Source: an uncultured Bacilli bacterium
GTDB lineage: Bacteria > Bacillota_I > Bacilli_A > RF39 > UBA660
Assembly: GCA_947632405.1 (NCBI GenBank)
Contig: CANRPE010000010.1
Location: 1 to 39,006, forward strand
Length of the DNA: 39,006 bases
Direction of reading: 5' to 3'
Position 1 is the stretch's first letter, and each line of letters opens with the position of its first letter. Both the position numbers and the translations under genes were made by a program. Positions 28,101 to 34,817 of the stretch are shown here, one piece after another. The notes beneath the pieces were generated by a model. That model saw only the letters and a program-made list of their open reading frames with translations, ran no database searches and had not been told where the DNA came from.

Positions 28101-28554
28101 CGTTTGTTAAATCGTGAACTTGTTGAACAGAAGATGAAGCAAGAAAAGCAAAGCCAGTTGTTCTTGCTGCATAAATATCTTGATGATCACCAAAAATTGA
28201 CAAAGCATGAGTAGCTAAACTTCTCGCAGCAACATTAATAACACAAGGCAACATTTCACCTGCAATTTTATACATATTTGGTAACATCAATAAAAGTCCT
28301 TGGCTAGCTGTATAAGTAGATGTCAAACAACCTAATTGTAACGAACCATGAATCATCCCAGCTGCTCCTGCTTCACTTTCCATTTCTACTATTTTTACAG
28401 GAGTACCAAAAAAATTAAGTTTCCCACTATTTGACCATTTATCTGTTATTTCAGCCATATAAGATGCAGGAGTAATTGGATATATCCCAGCTACTTCTGT
28501 AAAGTTATAAGCAGATAAGGCACAAGCCTCATTACCATCTATAATTTTTTTCAT
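25135..28554 (-). CDS. nifJ: Pyruvate:ferredoxin (flavodoxin) oxidoreductase, single chain
   Basis: A 1139-residue enzyme, about the usual length. Domains in order: the N-terminal pyrimidine-binding region with GIYPITPASYMAE and EAGAAGMIHGSLQ, a transketolase-C-like region, two [4Fe-4S] sites (CITCNLCSLVCP near 676-687 and CTGCSLCSSICP near 733-744), then CAGCGETAYL near 805 (proximal cluster) and the thiamine-diphosphate motif GGDGWAYDIGYNG near 936 with DTEVYSNTGGQ. It oxidises pyruvate with CoA to acetyl-CoA and CO2, passing electrons to ferredoxin or flavodoxin, the central step of anaerobic fermentation. AGGAGG precedes the ATG. It is monocistronic, with hairpins on both sides. Confidence 0.97.
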   Translation of the reverse strand: MKKIIDGNEACALSAYNFTEVAGIYPITPASYMAEITDKWSNSGKLNFFGTPVKIVEMESEAGAAGMIHGSLQLGCLTSTYTASQGLLLMLPNMYKIAGEMLPCVINVAARSLATHALSIFGDHQDIYAARTTGFAFLASSSVQQVHDLTNVSYLAAIKGSIPFLNFFDGFRTSHELQKIDVIDFEKVKELIDQKKLKEFRNRALNPSKPVIKGTNQNEDIYFQATEVRNEYYDKLPDIVNEYMEKINEITGKNYAPFQYYGHKDATKVIVAMGSVCETIKETIDYLVEEKNQTIGLIEVHLYRPFSTKYFLSALPKTVKKIAVLDRTKEAGSNGEPLYLDVVRVLKEKDAKVTVVGGRYGLASKNTTPAMIKGVYDFLDSRECHSNFTVGIVDDITKLSISYDESFTLPTTSTEFLVYGYGSDGMVSATKDLMKITGEATRAYVQGYFQYDSKKSGGVTVSHMRFDKKTIRSTYYIEKASLIVCTKDRYLSRLRMLDKIKQNGIFLLNTSMTPDEVLKNMSSKDKKILQRRNIRFYIVDASKIARENKIPGKISAMMEILIFKLGKVIDFNYAKEEIKRSIEKRFQNKGGDVTAKNLKAIDEVLDNIIQVKIPDVDFTEEIEKKKTTFEIINSMEGDKLKVSDFIKNPDGSFEIATTKLEKRNISESLPCFNSENCITCNLCSLVCPHAVIRPFLLDEKEVIDAPDIVQKQLIDANIKDKNYKYTIGISPKDCTGCSLCSSICPGKKQQKAIVMKDKNEELEQELDEIHNYLFNDVKEKEVFPLNTVKNSQFKTPKFEYSGACAGCGETAYLKLLTQLFGERLIIANATGCSSIYGASAPNMPYSVPWANSLFEDNAEYGYGMKIADISMKNRIVTLIKNNLNLVKKSEQKIYKNYCADITLETADELLKIIDETKIDELLELKDFIRPRSFWIIGGDGWAYDIGYNGIDHILANHENVNILVLDTEVYSNTGGQASKSTRKGAVAKFASSGKSAEKKDLLKIALTYSHVYVGAISLGANPNQAIKVLEEAEQYDGPSIIVCYAPCIAQGIIKGMNNSILEEKLATESGYFPIFHYNPETKKFKMDAKADFSKYYEFIGGEDRYRSLKKISKDYKDKLEQNKINAEERYEFYESLEKK

Positions 28555-28589
28555 TATGATCCTCCTCCACTATTTTTACTAACAATATA

Positions 28590-28595
28590 ATTATA
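28590..28595 (-). promoter_or_regulatory. Probable -10 of nifJ
   Basis: TATAAT on the minus strand about 36 nt before the ATG, followed by GGAGGAGG. A clear -35 is not visible. Confidence 0.45.
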
Positions 28596-28601
28596 TACTA
28601 A

Positions 28602-28643
28602 ATAAAAAAAAAAGTGAACCTTTTCAAAATTTTAAGCTCACTT
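28602..28643 (-). terminator. Terminator after SGNH hydrolase gene
   Basis: Minus strand AAGTGA and TCACTT pair around a 20-nt loop, followed by a run of T (28602-28611). The stem begins in the stop codon. Confidence 0.7.
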
Positions 28644-29355
28644 AATCATTAATATATTGATACAACACTTTCGTTATCTTCAAATATCCTAAATCACTAA
28701 TATGAATACCTTCTGTTGTATATTTCAAACTAAGATTACCTTCATTATCCACTAATTCACTATACATATCAATATATGTATAATTATTATCTTTACAATA
28801 TTTTTTTAGTTTTTTATTAATTTCTCTAATTTGTTCATTTGTTCTATTACTAACTGATTCATGATTTATTTTTTCATCATTTGTATCATTAATTGGATAA
28901 ATAGATTCTATATATATTTTTGTTTTAGGTCTTTTTATTAATATATTATTTACTATCTTATCAATATTATCTACAATTTCTTCAGTTGTTTTTCCAATTT
29001 TAATATCATTAGTACCAATTAAAAGAAATACTTTAGTAGGATTATATACAGATACCATAGAATCTATATTATTTAAAATATCATCAGTTGTATAACCTGG
29101 TACTCCACTATTAACAACAGCAATATCATCATATAATTCATTCAAAGGATAATATGCTGTTAAAGAATCACCTAAGAAAATAAAATTATCTCTAGGGGAT
29201 GCCTTTAATTGATATGGATTATTAGCACTTGACTTAATACTATATTGAAAAAATATAAATTCGCTAACTAAAAGAATAAATAATAAAATACATATTATTA
29301 ATAAAATAGATGGTTTTGATATAAAGATTTTTTTATCTGTTTCTTTCTTTTTCAT
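28642..29355 (-). CDS. Membrane-anchored SGNH/GDSL hydrolase
   Basis: A 237-residue protein with one hydrophobic helix (about 16-36) and an extracytoplasmic SGNH domain. The four blocks are visible: FLGDSLT (Ser near 63), NSGVPGYT (Gly), LIGTNDI (Asn) and TEGIHISDLGY (His near 219). The Asp usually three residues before the His is Glu here. Relatives hydrolyse esters, often removing acetyl groups from polysaccharides or peptidoglycan; the substrate is not readable. It is the last gene of the glycan cluster but has its own extended -10. GGGAGG precedes the ATG. Confidence 0.85.
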   Translation of the reverse strand: MKKKETDKKIFISKPSILLIICILLFILLVSEFIFFQYSIKSSANNPYQLKASPRDNFIFLGDSLTAYYPLNELYDDIAVVNSGVPGYTTDDILNNIDSMVSVYNPTKVFLLIGTNDIKIGKTTEEIVDNIDKIVNNILIKRPKTKIYIESIYPINDTNDEKINHESVSNRTNEQIREINKKLKKYCKDNNYTYIDMYSELVDNEGNLSLKYTTEGIHISDLGYLKITKVLYQYIND

Positions 29356-29380
29356 AGCTAACCTCCCTGATTAATAAGTT

Positions 29381-29389
29381 ATTATATCA
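29381..29389 (-). promoter_or_regulatory. Extended -10 promoter of SGNH hydrolase gene
   Basis: Minus strand TGATATAAT located between the preceding terminator and the gene start. Confidence 0.6.
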
Positions 29390-29399
29390 TATCTTTAAT

Positions 29400-29422
29400 A
29401 AAAAAACACTATTAAAGTGTTT
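29400..29422 (-). terminator. Terminator after phosphodiester glycosidase gene
   Basis: Minus strand AAACACT-TTAAT-AGTGTTT continuing into T-rich sequence. It overlaps the stop codon at 29421. Confidence 0.7.
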
Positions 29423-30524
29423 ATTTTACAATCCAAAAAGTTGACATATCACGTAAACCATTTTTTCCTCCTGCCACAGGAGTATTTATGATTTTATTAT
29501 TAATTACTAATTCAGAAGAACTTCCTCCATCTAAATTAGCTGCATTTATTGCTCCATAGTTTTCCATAATTTCTGTTAAATCACCCATGTCTGCACCAAG
29601 ACTAGTAGCAAGACGTCCATTAATAACTAAAAATAAGGCAATTCCATCTTTTCTTTGACCAATAGCAGTACGAGGTGCAATTCCCCAACCACCATTACCT
29701 TTAACAAAAGCACTTTTACCATTAATAATTAAGAATGGTCCAAATTCAACAGCATCACGAATTCCCATTTCAATAGCTTGATTCTTAGTATATTTTCCTA
29801 AAATCAATTTATTACTTTTATCAAATCCAATAAAGCCTCCACCCATGTTAGCATCAGCATAATCACTTACTACTTTTCCATTCGAAATGACTGTTCCATG
29901 TGGAATTGCTCCATTACTGTTCCAGTCTGGATCATAAAAACCGCCTGCATTCATTGCAATGATAGCATTATTTTCTTTAGCAACAGTTGTTATTGCTTCC
30001 CCACGTTTTCCAAGATATTTAGAAGTTGCAATAGAAATTCTAGAAGGATCATAAATAGCCACTAAAAAACCTTGATAATTTTTTCCTTCAATATTAATGA
30101 CTTTATATAAATCTTTTTCATCACGATCTAAAATTTGTTCCTCAAATTTATTTTTATAAGAACTAGACTTTTTATATTTACTAAATTTAATTAAAGAAGT
30201 ATTAGTCTTTCCTTCTGGTTCAATAATTGAATTATTTCTTAATACTTCCTGTATTGTTTTATCACTATATAAAGAGGTTGCTAAATAGCGATGATTCATT
30301 GTTGTCATCGCAGTTGTAATCCAAAAATTTCTAAATGTTGGCCAAGGACCATATAATAAGAAAAGTCCAATTCCAAATACTCCTACTATACTACTAAGCC
30401 CAAGTATTAATTTTTTTCTCTTTTTTTTAGGTTTCTTTTTTTGTCTTTTAGAAGTATCATCAGATTCAACTTTTTCTTCTAAAGTTAATAATTCTATTAC
30501 TTCATCTTCTTTCATCTTTATCAC
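29421..30524 (-). CDS. Phosphodiester glycosidase (NAGPA-domain) membrane protein
   Basis: A 367-residue protein with an acidic then Lys-rich cytoplasmic start, one membrane helix near residues 40-60 and an extracytoplasmic NAGPA domain. Motifs include IIAMNAGGFYDPDW near 190, GGGFIGFD, WGIAPRTAIGQRKDG near 280 and INAANLDGGSSSELV near 330, the family signature. The family removes GlcNAc-1-phosphodiester or related sugar phosphodiesters, and in bacteria often sits with exopolysaccharide or teichoic-acid genes. The start is uncertain: a GTG at 30524 and an ATG at 30515 share the same GAGG, three and twelve bases upstream. It lies 12 bp after the coiled-coil gene and is probably co-transcribed with it. 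Confidence 0.88.
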   Translation of the reverse strand: MIKMKEDEVIELLTLEEKVESDDTSKRQKKKPKKKRKKLILGLSSIVGVFGIGLFLLYGPWPTFRNFWITTAMTTMNHRYLATSLYSDKTIQEVLRNNSIIEPEGKTNTSLIKFSKYKKSSSYKNKFEEQILDRDEKDLYKVINIEGKNYQGFLVAIYDPSRISIATSKYLGKRGEAITTVAKENNAIIAMNAGGFYDPDWNSNGAIPHGTVISNGKVVSDYADANMGGGFIGFDKSNKLILGKYTKNQAIEMGIRDAVEFGPFLIINGKSAFVKGNGGWGIAPRTAIGQRKDGIALFLVINGRLATSLGADMGDLTEIMENYGAINAANLDGGSSSELVINNKIINTPVAGGKNGLRDMSTFWIVK

Positions 30525-30536
30525 TTTCCTCTTTAA

Positions 30537-31127
30537 TTATTTTGTTTCTTCTCTACCAGAATATTGTCCATCTTTATTGTAATCAATATATTTCTTTTTA
30601 GTTTCGTAATTTTCTAAATGAATACTATCTTGCTTATTTTCACTATCTAACCAAGCATTATATTGTTGTAAATTATTATTATAGCTATTAATATCATCTA
30701 CAAAATAATTAACCATTTCTTCATAACCTTGCTTATAAGCTGCACACTTACTATTAACATCAGAAGATGAATAATATATATCATCAGTACAATATTTTCT
30801 TAAATTATTTTTAGTACTCAAACTAATTTTAGAAACTAGTTCTTCATATGATTTTAATTTATTTTTAAATTCTGCATCTTGTGTTTCTAGAGTATCATAA
30901 TAAACTTTATCCAAAAACTCTGTATGTAATTGATCTCTCATTGTATTAAATTCTTCCATCTTTTTACTAAAATTATTATAAGATTTAACAATAGTGTCCA
31001 TCCTTGAATTCATCTCTTTTTGATCTTTTTTAACACTACTAATAAACATAGTTATAAATCCCCAAATAACACAAGTAATACCAATTAAAACTAATATTTT
31101 AATTTTTTTACTTTTTTTCTCATCCAT
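30537..31127 (-). CDS. Membrane-anchored coiled-coil protein with EF-hand-like loop
   Basis: A 196-residue protein of no family I recognise. A hydrophobic helix at about residues 10-30 is followed by a long helical region with heptad-like spacing, two Cys (CTDDIYY, KCAAYK) and, near the C-terminus, DYNKDGQYSGRE. The latter fits the 12-residue EF-hand/dockerin calcium loop (D-x-N-x-D-G-x-x-S-x-x-E) except for Tyr at the usual hydrophobic position. A single loop without a paired one makes calcium binding uncertain. It has its own promoter and leads into the phosphodiester glycosidase gene, so a partner role outside the membrane is inferred. Confidence 0.75.
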   Translation of the reverse strand: MDEKKSKKIKILVLIGITCVIWGFITMFISSVKKDQKEMNSRMDTIVKSYNNFSKKMEEFNTMRDQLHTEFLDKVYYDTLETQDAEFKNKLKSYEELVSKISLSTKNNLRKYCTDDIYYSSSDVNSKCAAYKQGYEEMVNYFVDDINSYNNNLQQYNAWLDSENKQDSIHLENYETKKKYIDYNKDGQYSGREETK

Positions 31128-31150
31128 ACTATCTATTCTCCTACTACTTT

Positions 31151-31179
31151 ATTCTAACAAAATTACCTTCTATTGTAAA
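31151..31179 (-). promoter_or_regulatory. Promoter of coiled-coil/phosphodiester glycosidase operon
   Basis: Minus strand TTTACA (31174-31179), 17-nt spacer, TAGAAT (31151-31156). The -35 abuts the stop codon of the Alg13-like gene. Confidence 0.65.
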
Positions 31180-32031
31180 TTAATTTTTTTTCCTTTTAAA
31201 ACAATATTTAATAATAATATAATTAAAAATCATAATTAGAAAAGATATTATAACTTTAGAAAATAACAAATTAAAATTTAATTTCTGATATGCAATGTAC
31301 ATAAATACTATTTCTAATAATAAAGAACAACTATTAACAATAATATAATCAACTATATTATATTTTATATCATTTAAGAAATTAATAAGTAAATTAATAA
31401 ATATAGTAGTAAAAAAAGATATTAATATACTATTAATTAAAGTATATTTAGAAATAAGTATATTAAAAATTATAATATTAATAAGTGTTATTAAAAAACC
31501 TCTATATCCATGAGTAGTTAATTCTCTATATTTATTAAACCAACTAGTATGATTATCTTCATTTATATATTTCTCAATATTATTTGTAAATTTTTTTGTA
31601 TTACTAATAAATTTATTAGGTTTAAAATTTTCAATTTCTTTTAATAATTCTCCAAGTTTATTAAAATCTTCTAATTCTAAAAGATAACCTCTATTTTTAA
31701 ATTCATTAATAATTTGTTTTTGGTGATTATTAGTATGTTCTTTATATTTTTTTAGACGAGCTGCTGCAATAATTGGTTTATTATTTTGTAATCCCATTAA
31801 AATAGAGCCTACTCCTCCATGAGTAATTAAAATTCTACATTCTTTAACTAATTTTTCTAATTCTTCTTGAGAAATCAAATCAAAAATTTCCATATTTTTT
31901 GATTTATATTTTGTATATCCTGCTTGAACAATTACTTTTTCTTTAATATTATTATTTTTTATTTCTGTATCAATAGCTTTTAATAAACGCTTAAACTCTT
32001 TATCTTGTGTTCCCAATGTAACTAAAATCAT
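31180..32031 (-). CDS. Alg13-like glycosyltransferase fused to a GtrA-like membrane domain
   Basis: A 283-residue protein. Residues 1-150 resemble the GT28 C-terminal/Alg13 catalytic half: MILVTLGTQDKEF at the start, LITHGGVGSILMGL near 70 for nucleotide-sugar binding, and KEHTNNHQ near 105. From about 165 the protein changes to four hydrophobic helices beginning THGYRGFLITLINIIIFN and ending FNYIIIKYCFKRKK, the layout of GtrA-type proteins. The start is set at the ATG at 32031, which shares a base with the upstream stop (TAATG) and matches the family start; the ORF also extends four codons upstream to an ATG at 32043. With the Alg14-like protein it should form a two-part membrane glycosyltransferase. 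Confidence 0.82.
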   Translation of the reverse strand: MILVTLGTQDKEFKRLLKAIDTEIKNNNIKEKVIVQAGYTKYKSKNMEIFDLISQEELEKLVKECRILITHGGVGSILMGLQNNKPIIAAARLKKYKEHTNNHQKQIINEFKNRGYLLELEDFNKLGELLKEIENFKPNKFISNTKKFTNNIEKYINEDNHTSWFNKYRELTTHGYRGFLITLINIIIFNILISKYTLINSILISFFTTIFINLLINFLNDIKYNIVDYIIVNSCSLLLEIVFMYIAYQKLNFNLLFSKVIISFLIMIFNYIIIKYCFKRKKN

Positions 32032-32501
32032 TAATAAATCCATCCCCCATCTATTGCTTTTGGATATATCTTTTTCATACTACTCCACTGAACAATAAAT
32101 TTATCAGAAATAGGATATAAAAGTTTACCCGTTATTGTTTTTGATATCATGTTTGCAAAAGTTTCAATATAAATAACTCTACTTCCAAATATTTTTCCAA
32201 TTATACACATTGGTCCTGCAGTATGAGCACCAGTTGTAATAATATAATCTGGATGAATCCTAAAATATAAAAATAAACTTTTAAAACAATTAAATAATAA
32301 TTTAAATGGATAAGAAAGTAAATGATCTTTTGTTCCATATATTAAATAACTTATCTTATTTTTATATTGTTCTTTCAAATTTAAATTAGATTTTGTTTTT
32401 TCTGTAATAATATAATAATCATAATGTTTAAACATACTTTTTAACTGCATCATTTCAGATAAATGACCACCAGTAGATGAAATAAATAAAATTTTTTTCA
32501 T
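32031..32501 (-). CDS. Alg14-like glycosyltransferase subunit
   Basis: A 156-residue protein matching the Alg14/PssD/CpsF family: FISSTGGHLSEMMQL at the N-terminus, YYIITEKT, then DYIITTGAHTAGPMC near 85-99 and the ending FIVQWSSMKKIYPKAIDGG. Alg14-type subunits anchor and activate an Alg13-type catalytic subunit, here encoded by the next gene, whose start overlaps this stop by one base. The pair usually adds the second sugar to a lipid-linked sugar in polysaccharide synthesis. It starts four bases after the GT4 gene. Confidence 0.9.
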   Translation of the reverse strand: MKKILFISSTGGHLSEMMQLKSMFKHYDYYIITEKTKSNLNLKEQYKNKISYLIYGTKDHLLSYPFKLLFNCFKSLFLYFRIHPDYIITTGAHTAGPMCIIGKIFGSRVIYIETFANMISKTITGKLLYPISDKFIVQWSSMKKIYPKAIDGGWIY

Positions 32502-32505
32502 ATTA

Positions 32506-33639
32506 TCACTTTCTTTCTATTAAATTATACCAATATTTTATAACTTCTTCTCCACTATATTTTTTAATACTTTTTCTACTTTCATTACCAATTTTTTTTC
32601 TAATATTTCTATTTTCTATTAAATCTTCTACCTTTTTTATATAAACATCAAAATTGCGATTCTTAATTAAATAACCATTTCTTCCACTATCGATTAATTC
32701 TCTAGCTCCTTCAGCTGAAGAAAATGCTATACAAGGAAGTCCATGACTCATAGCCTCAATTAAAACAATCCCAAAACTCTCTGTATAAGATGTCATTAAA
32801 TAAATAGATGATTTATGTAATAATTTATCAATATAATCTTTATTTTGAAAACCATGCAAAGTTACCTTTTCTTCTAAATGATGATCTTTAATATATTTTT
32901 CTAATGCTGATCTTTGAGAACCATCTCCAATAATATCTAAAGTCCAATTAGGATACTTTTCAATAATTTTAGTATAAATAAAAAGTAAATCTAAAAAACC
33001 TTTTTCTGGAGAAAGCCTACCGACAGATACTAATCTTTCTTCCTTTAAAGATGCTACCCTTAATGGTATTTTATCTACAATATTGGGAATATAAATACAC
33101 TTACATTTTGTTTTTTCTAATTCTTTTTTATAAAACTCCTCAAGATTTTTTGATACTAGTACTAAATAATCTAACTTAGAAGCAGCCCTAGTTACCTCTC
33201 CAGCATATTTTAAATTATCATGATAATGATTATGTTCCCAACCTATTTTTAAAATATTATTAGAACCATATTCACCTAACCAATCATCAAATATATCACG
33301 AGTCGCAATAACAATATCACTATCAGTATGAGTAATATAATTAATCATCGTTTTTCTTCTTTTTATTAAACATTTAACTCCTTTAATTACTTCTTTAAAT
33401 AAACTTAAAAACTTCTTTTTATTCCATGCTTGTTTTAATTCATTATGATTTGGTTTAATATCTGTTAAATATTTTACTTTTACTTTTTTATTTAAATCAA
33501 ATACTGGTTTCTCATATAATTTATATGTACATGCTATTTCTACTTTATATTTATCTACTAAAAGATTAGCTAAAGCACAAATACTTTTTTCAATTCCACC
33601 ATATCCTAAATGAAGTGATAAAATAGATATTTTTTTCAT
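32506..33639 (-). CDS. GT4-family glycosyltransferase
   Basis: A 377-residue GT-B enzyme. The N-terminal lobe begins KKISILSLHLGYGGIEKS. The C-terminal lobe carries LVSVGRLSPEKGFLDL near 205, WTLDIIGDGSQR and the family's E-x7-E in ESFGIVLIEAMSHGLP near 285. Such enzymes retain anomeric configuration and transfer sugars from nucleotide donors to glycans or lipids; donor and acceptor are not readable. The start is the ATG at 33639 with AGGTG six bases upstream; the longer GTG start at 33648 lies inside that SD. It is the first gene of the GT4-Alg14-Alg13/GtrA operon. Confidence 0.9.
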   Translation of the reverse strand: MKKISILSLHLGYGGIEKSICALANLLVDKYKVEIACTYKLYEKPVFDLNKKVKVKYLTDIKPNHNELKQAWNKKKFLSLFKEVIKGVKCLIKRRKTMINYITHTDSDIVIATRDIFDDWLGEYGSNNILKIGWEHNHYHDNLKYAGEVTRAASKLDYLVLVSKNLEEFYKKELEKTKCKCIYIPNIVDKIPLRVASLKEERLVSVGRLSPEKGFLDLLFIYTKIIEKYPNWTLDIIGDGSQRSALEKYIKDHHLEEKVTLHGFQNKDYIDKLLHKSSIYLMTSYTESFGIVLIEAMSHGLPCIAFSSAEGARELIDSGRNGYLIKNRNFDVYIKKVEDLIENRNIRKKIGNESRKSIKKYSGEEVIKYWYNLIERK

Positions 33640-33656
33640 TAAAATCACCTACTATT

Positions 33657-33665
33657 AGTATACCA
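33657..33665 (-). promoter_or_regulatory. Extended -10 promoter of glycosyltransferase operon
   Basis: Minus strand TGGTATACT (TGn plus near-consensus -10) about 18 nt before the ATG, after the terminator of the paralog array. Confidence 0.5.
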
Positions 33666-33680
33666 TTAATTTAACTCAAT

Positions 33681-33708
33681 AAAAAGAAAAAGTCTATTTT
33701 AAGACTTT
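33681..33708 (-). terminator. Terminator at the end of the paralog array
   Basis: Minus strand AAAGTCT/AGACTTT with a 6-nt loop, followed by TTTTCTTTTT. It differs from the TTCG-loop hairpin found after the other copies. Confidence 0.8.
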
Positions 33709-33722
33709 ACATAACATTGTTT

Positions 33723-34730
33723 TTATTTTTTAGTAATTTCAACAACAGCACGAGCACCAAAACTAGTAGTAGTAGTGCCGCCGGTGTAGTTGTGCAAATG
33801 ACCTGCACGATGCACATACCACGCATCAGTAGTGTTACGAGAGAAAGCCGACATAGTCCAATATTCATAGTCATATACTCCATTTTCATTTACTGTATTA
33901 TTATTATAACTTCCTCCACAATCTGTAGATTGCCATAAGTAATTATGCATCCAATCTGGACAGGATCCTCTATTATATGCATCTATACTAGGTAGAATAA
34001 TATTAGGATATTTTTCTCCATCTTTGTATACCAGACAACCTGTTGATGAAGCTTCAAGTGCTGTTATCATTCTTGCTCGTGCTTTTCTTGTTCCTAAGAC
34101 TGTACTTGTATATGTGTTCTTCTCACATCTTATTTTATAATCTCCTGAAGTACCTTCATTATATGTACAACCTGTGTAAGCATTTTCATATAATGTGGTT
34201 ACTCCAGGTTCATATTCTAGTACATTTACATTTACCCACGTTGAAGTTGCTGCTTCTAATTGTGGTAAGATTGTATCTGGTCCTTTACTATTATCATTTA
34301 CTCCTGCATGCCATGCTATATTTCTTATTGTATTTTCTCTTTGTTGCATTGTTATTGTTGTTCCATTGTCATGTAATACATAGAAATAATAGAATTCATG
34401 ATTATTAACATAATACTTTATAACTGTTCCTTGTTTACATGTTTGCCCTTTTTTATAACAATCTGTTTTTACACATGTCTTTTCTTCACCGTTTATACAT
34501 TTATTTGGTTCTTGTTCATGATATTCATATGCAGTTATTAATTCTTTATTAAAACTTTTATCATATACTTCATCTATTGCTTCTTGAACATTATCTGCTA
34601 CTAGTTTTGAATTTTCATTACTATAACCAACATTTATACTTGATATTATAGTTGCGGCATATACTGTTGTTCCTGCTATTAAAAATCCTATTATTATTCC
34701 TACTATCAATTTATAATTTTTCTTTATCAT
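33723..34730 (-). CDS. Variable surface-protein paralog A
   Basis: A 335-residue protein. Residues 5-27 are a hydrophobic helix ending TTVYA; then ATIISSINVGY, DNVQEAIDEVYDKS (about 45-58) and a Cys-rich segment (CINGEEKTC..DCYKKGQTC, about 78-97). A conserved beta-rich body includes ITMQQRENTIRNIAWHAG, STWVNVNVLEY and ARARMITALEAS. The C-terminus has YWTMSA, a variable stretch of 30 residues (296-325) with AWYV and GHL anchors, and GARAVVEITKK. I do not recognise a named family for the body; the C-terminal pattern resembles FGE/C-type-lectin-fold modules. Extracytoplasmic display by an uncleaved signal anchor is inferred. It is the last copy of the tandem array and ends at its own terminator. 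Confidence 0.85.
   Translation of the reverse strand: MIKKNYKLIVGIIIGFLIAGTTVYAATIISSINVGYSNENSKLVADNVQEAIDEVYDKSFNKELITAYEYHEQEPNKCINGEEKTCVKTDCYKKGQTCKQGTVIKYYVNNHEFYYFYVLHDNGTTITMQQRENTIRNIAWHAGVNDNSKGPDTILPQLEAATSTWVNVNVLEYEPGVTTLYENAYTGCTYNEGTSGDYKIRCEKNTYTSTVLGTRKARARMITALEASSTGCLVYKDGEKYPNIILPSIDAYNRGSCPDWMHNYLWQSTDCGGSYNNNTVNENGVYDYEYWTMSAFSRNTTDAWYVHRAGHLHNYTGGTTTTSFGARAVVEITKK
33756..33845 (-). other. Hypervariable 3' region of copy A
   Basis: Thirty codons between YWTMSA and ARAVVE. Twenty-five end in C or T, and 43 of 90 bases are G or C, in a genome where coding sequence is strongly A/T-rich with many NNA codons. The non-NNY codons are mostly the fixed anchors (GCG TGG, GTG, TTG). 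Confidence 0.7.
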
Positions 34731-34762
34731 CCTAGATCACCTATTTTTATTTATCTAAGATT

Positions 34763-34793
34763 ATTATACCCCCCCCCGTTTATATTTTTGCAA
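34763..34793 (-). promoter_or_regulatory. Promoter of copy A with G9 spacer tract
   Basis: TTGCAA (34788-34793), 19-nt spacer with G9 (34769-34777), TATAAT (34763-34768). Confidence 0.75.
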
Positions 34794-34794
34794 G

Positions 34795-34816
34795 AAAAAA
34801 TTACACCGAAGTGCAA
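34795..34816 (-). terminator. TTCG-loop terminator after copy B
   Basis: Minus strand TTGCAC-TTCG-GTGTAA then T6; the stem has one mismatched pair relative to the perfect copies. Confidence 0.6.
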
Positions 34817-34817
34817 T

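Larger units (their letters stand above)
34731..34816 (-). repeat. Promoter cassette repeat between B and A
   Basis: Same order of elements as the copy at 336-421. The hairpin arm is GTGCAA instead of GTGTAA, giving one mismatch in the stem. Confidence 0.85.

Noticed and set aside
33707-33889. 60-codon ORF within the variable region of copy A
   Set aside because: It is an out-of-frame product of the Thr-rich repeated codons, without an SD.
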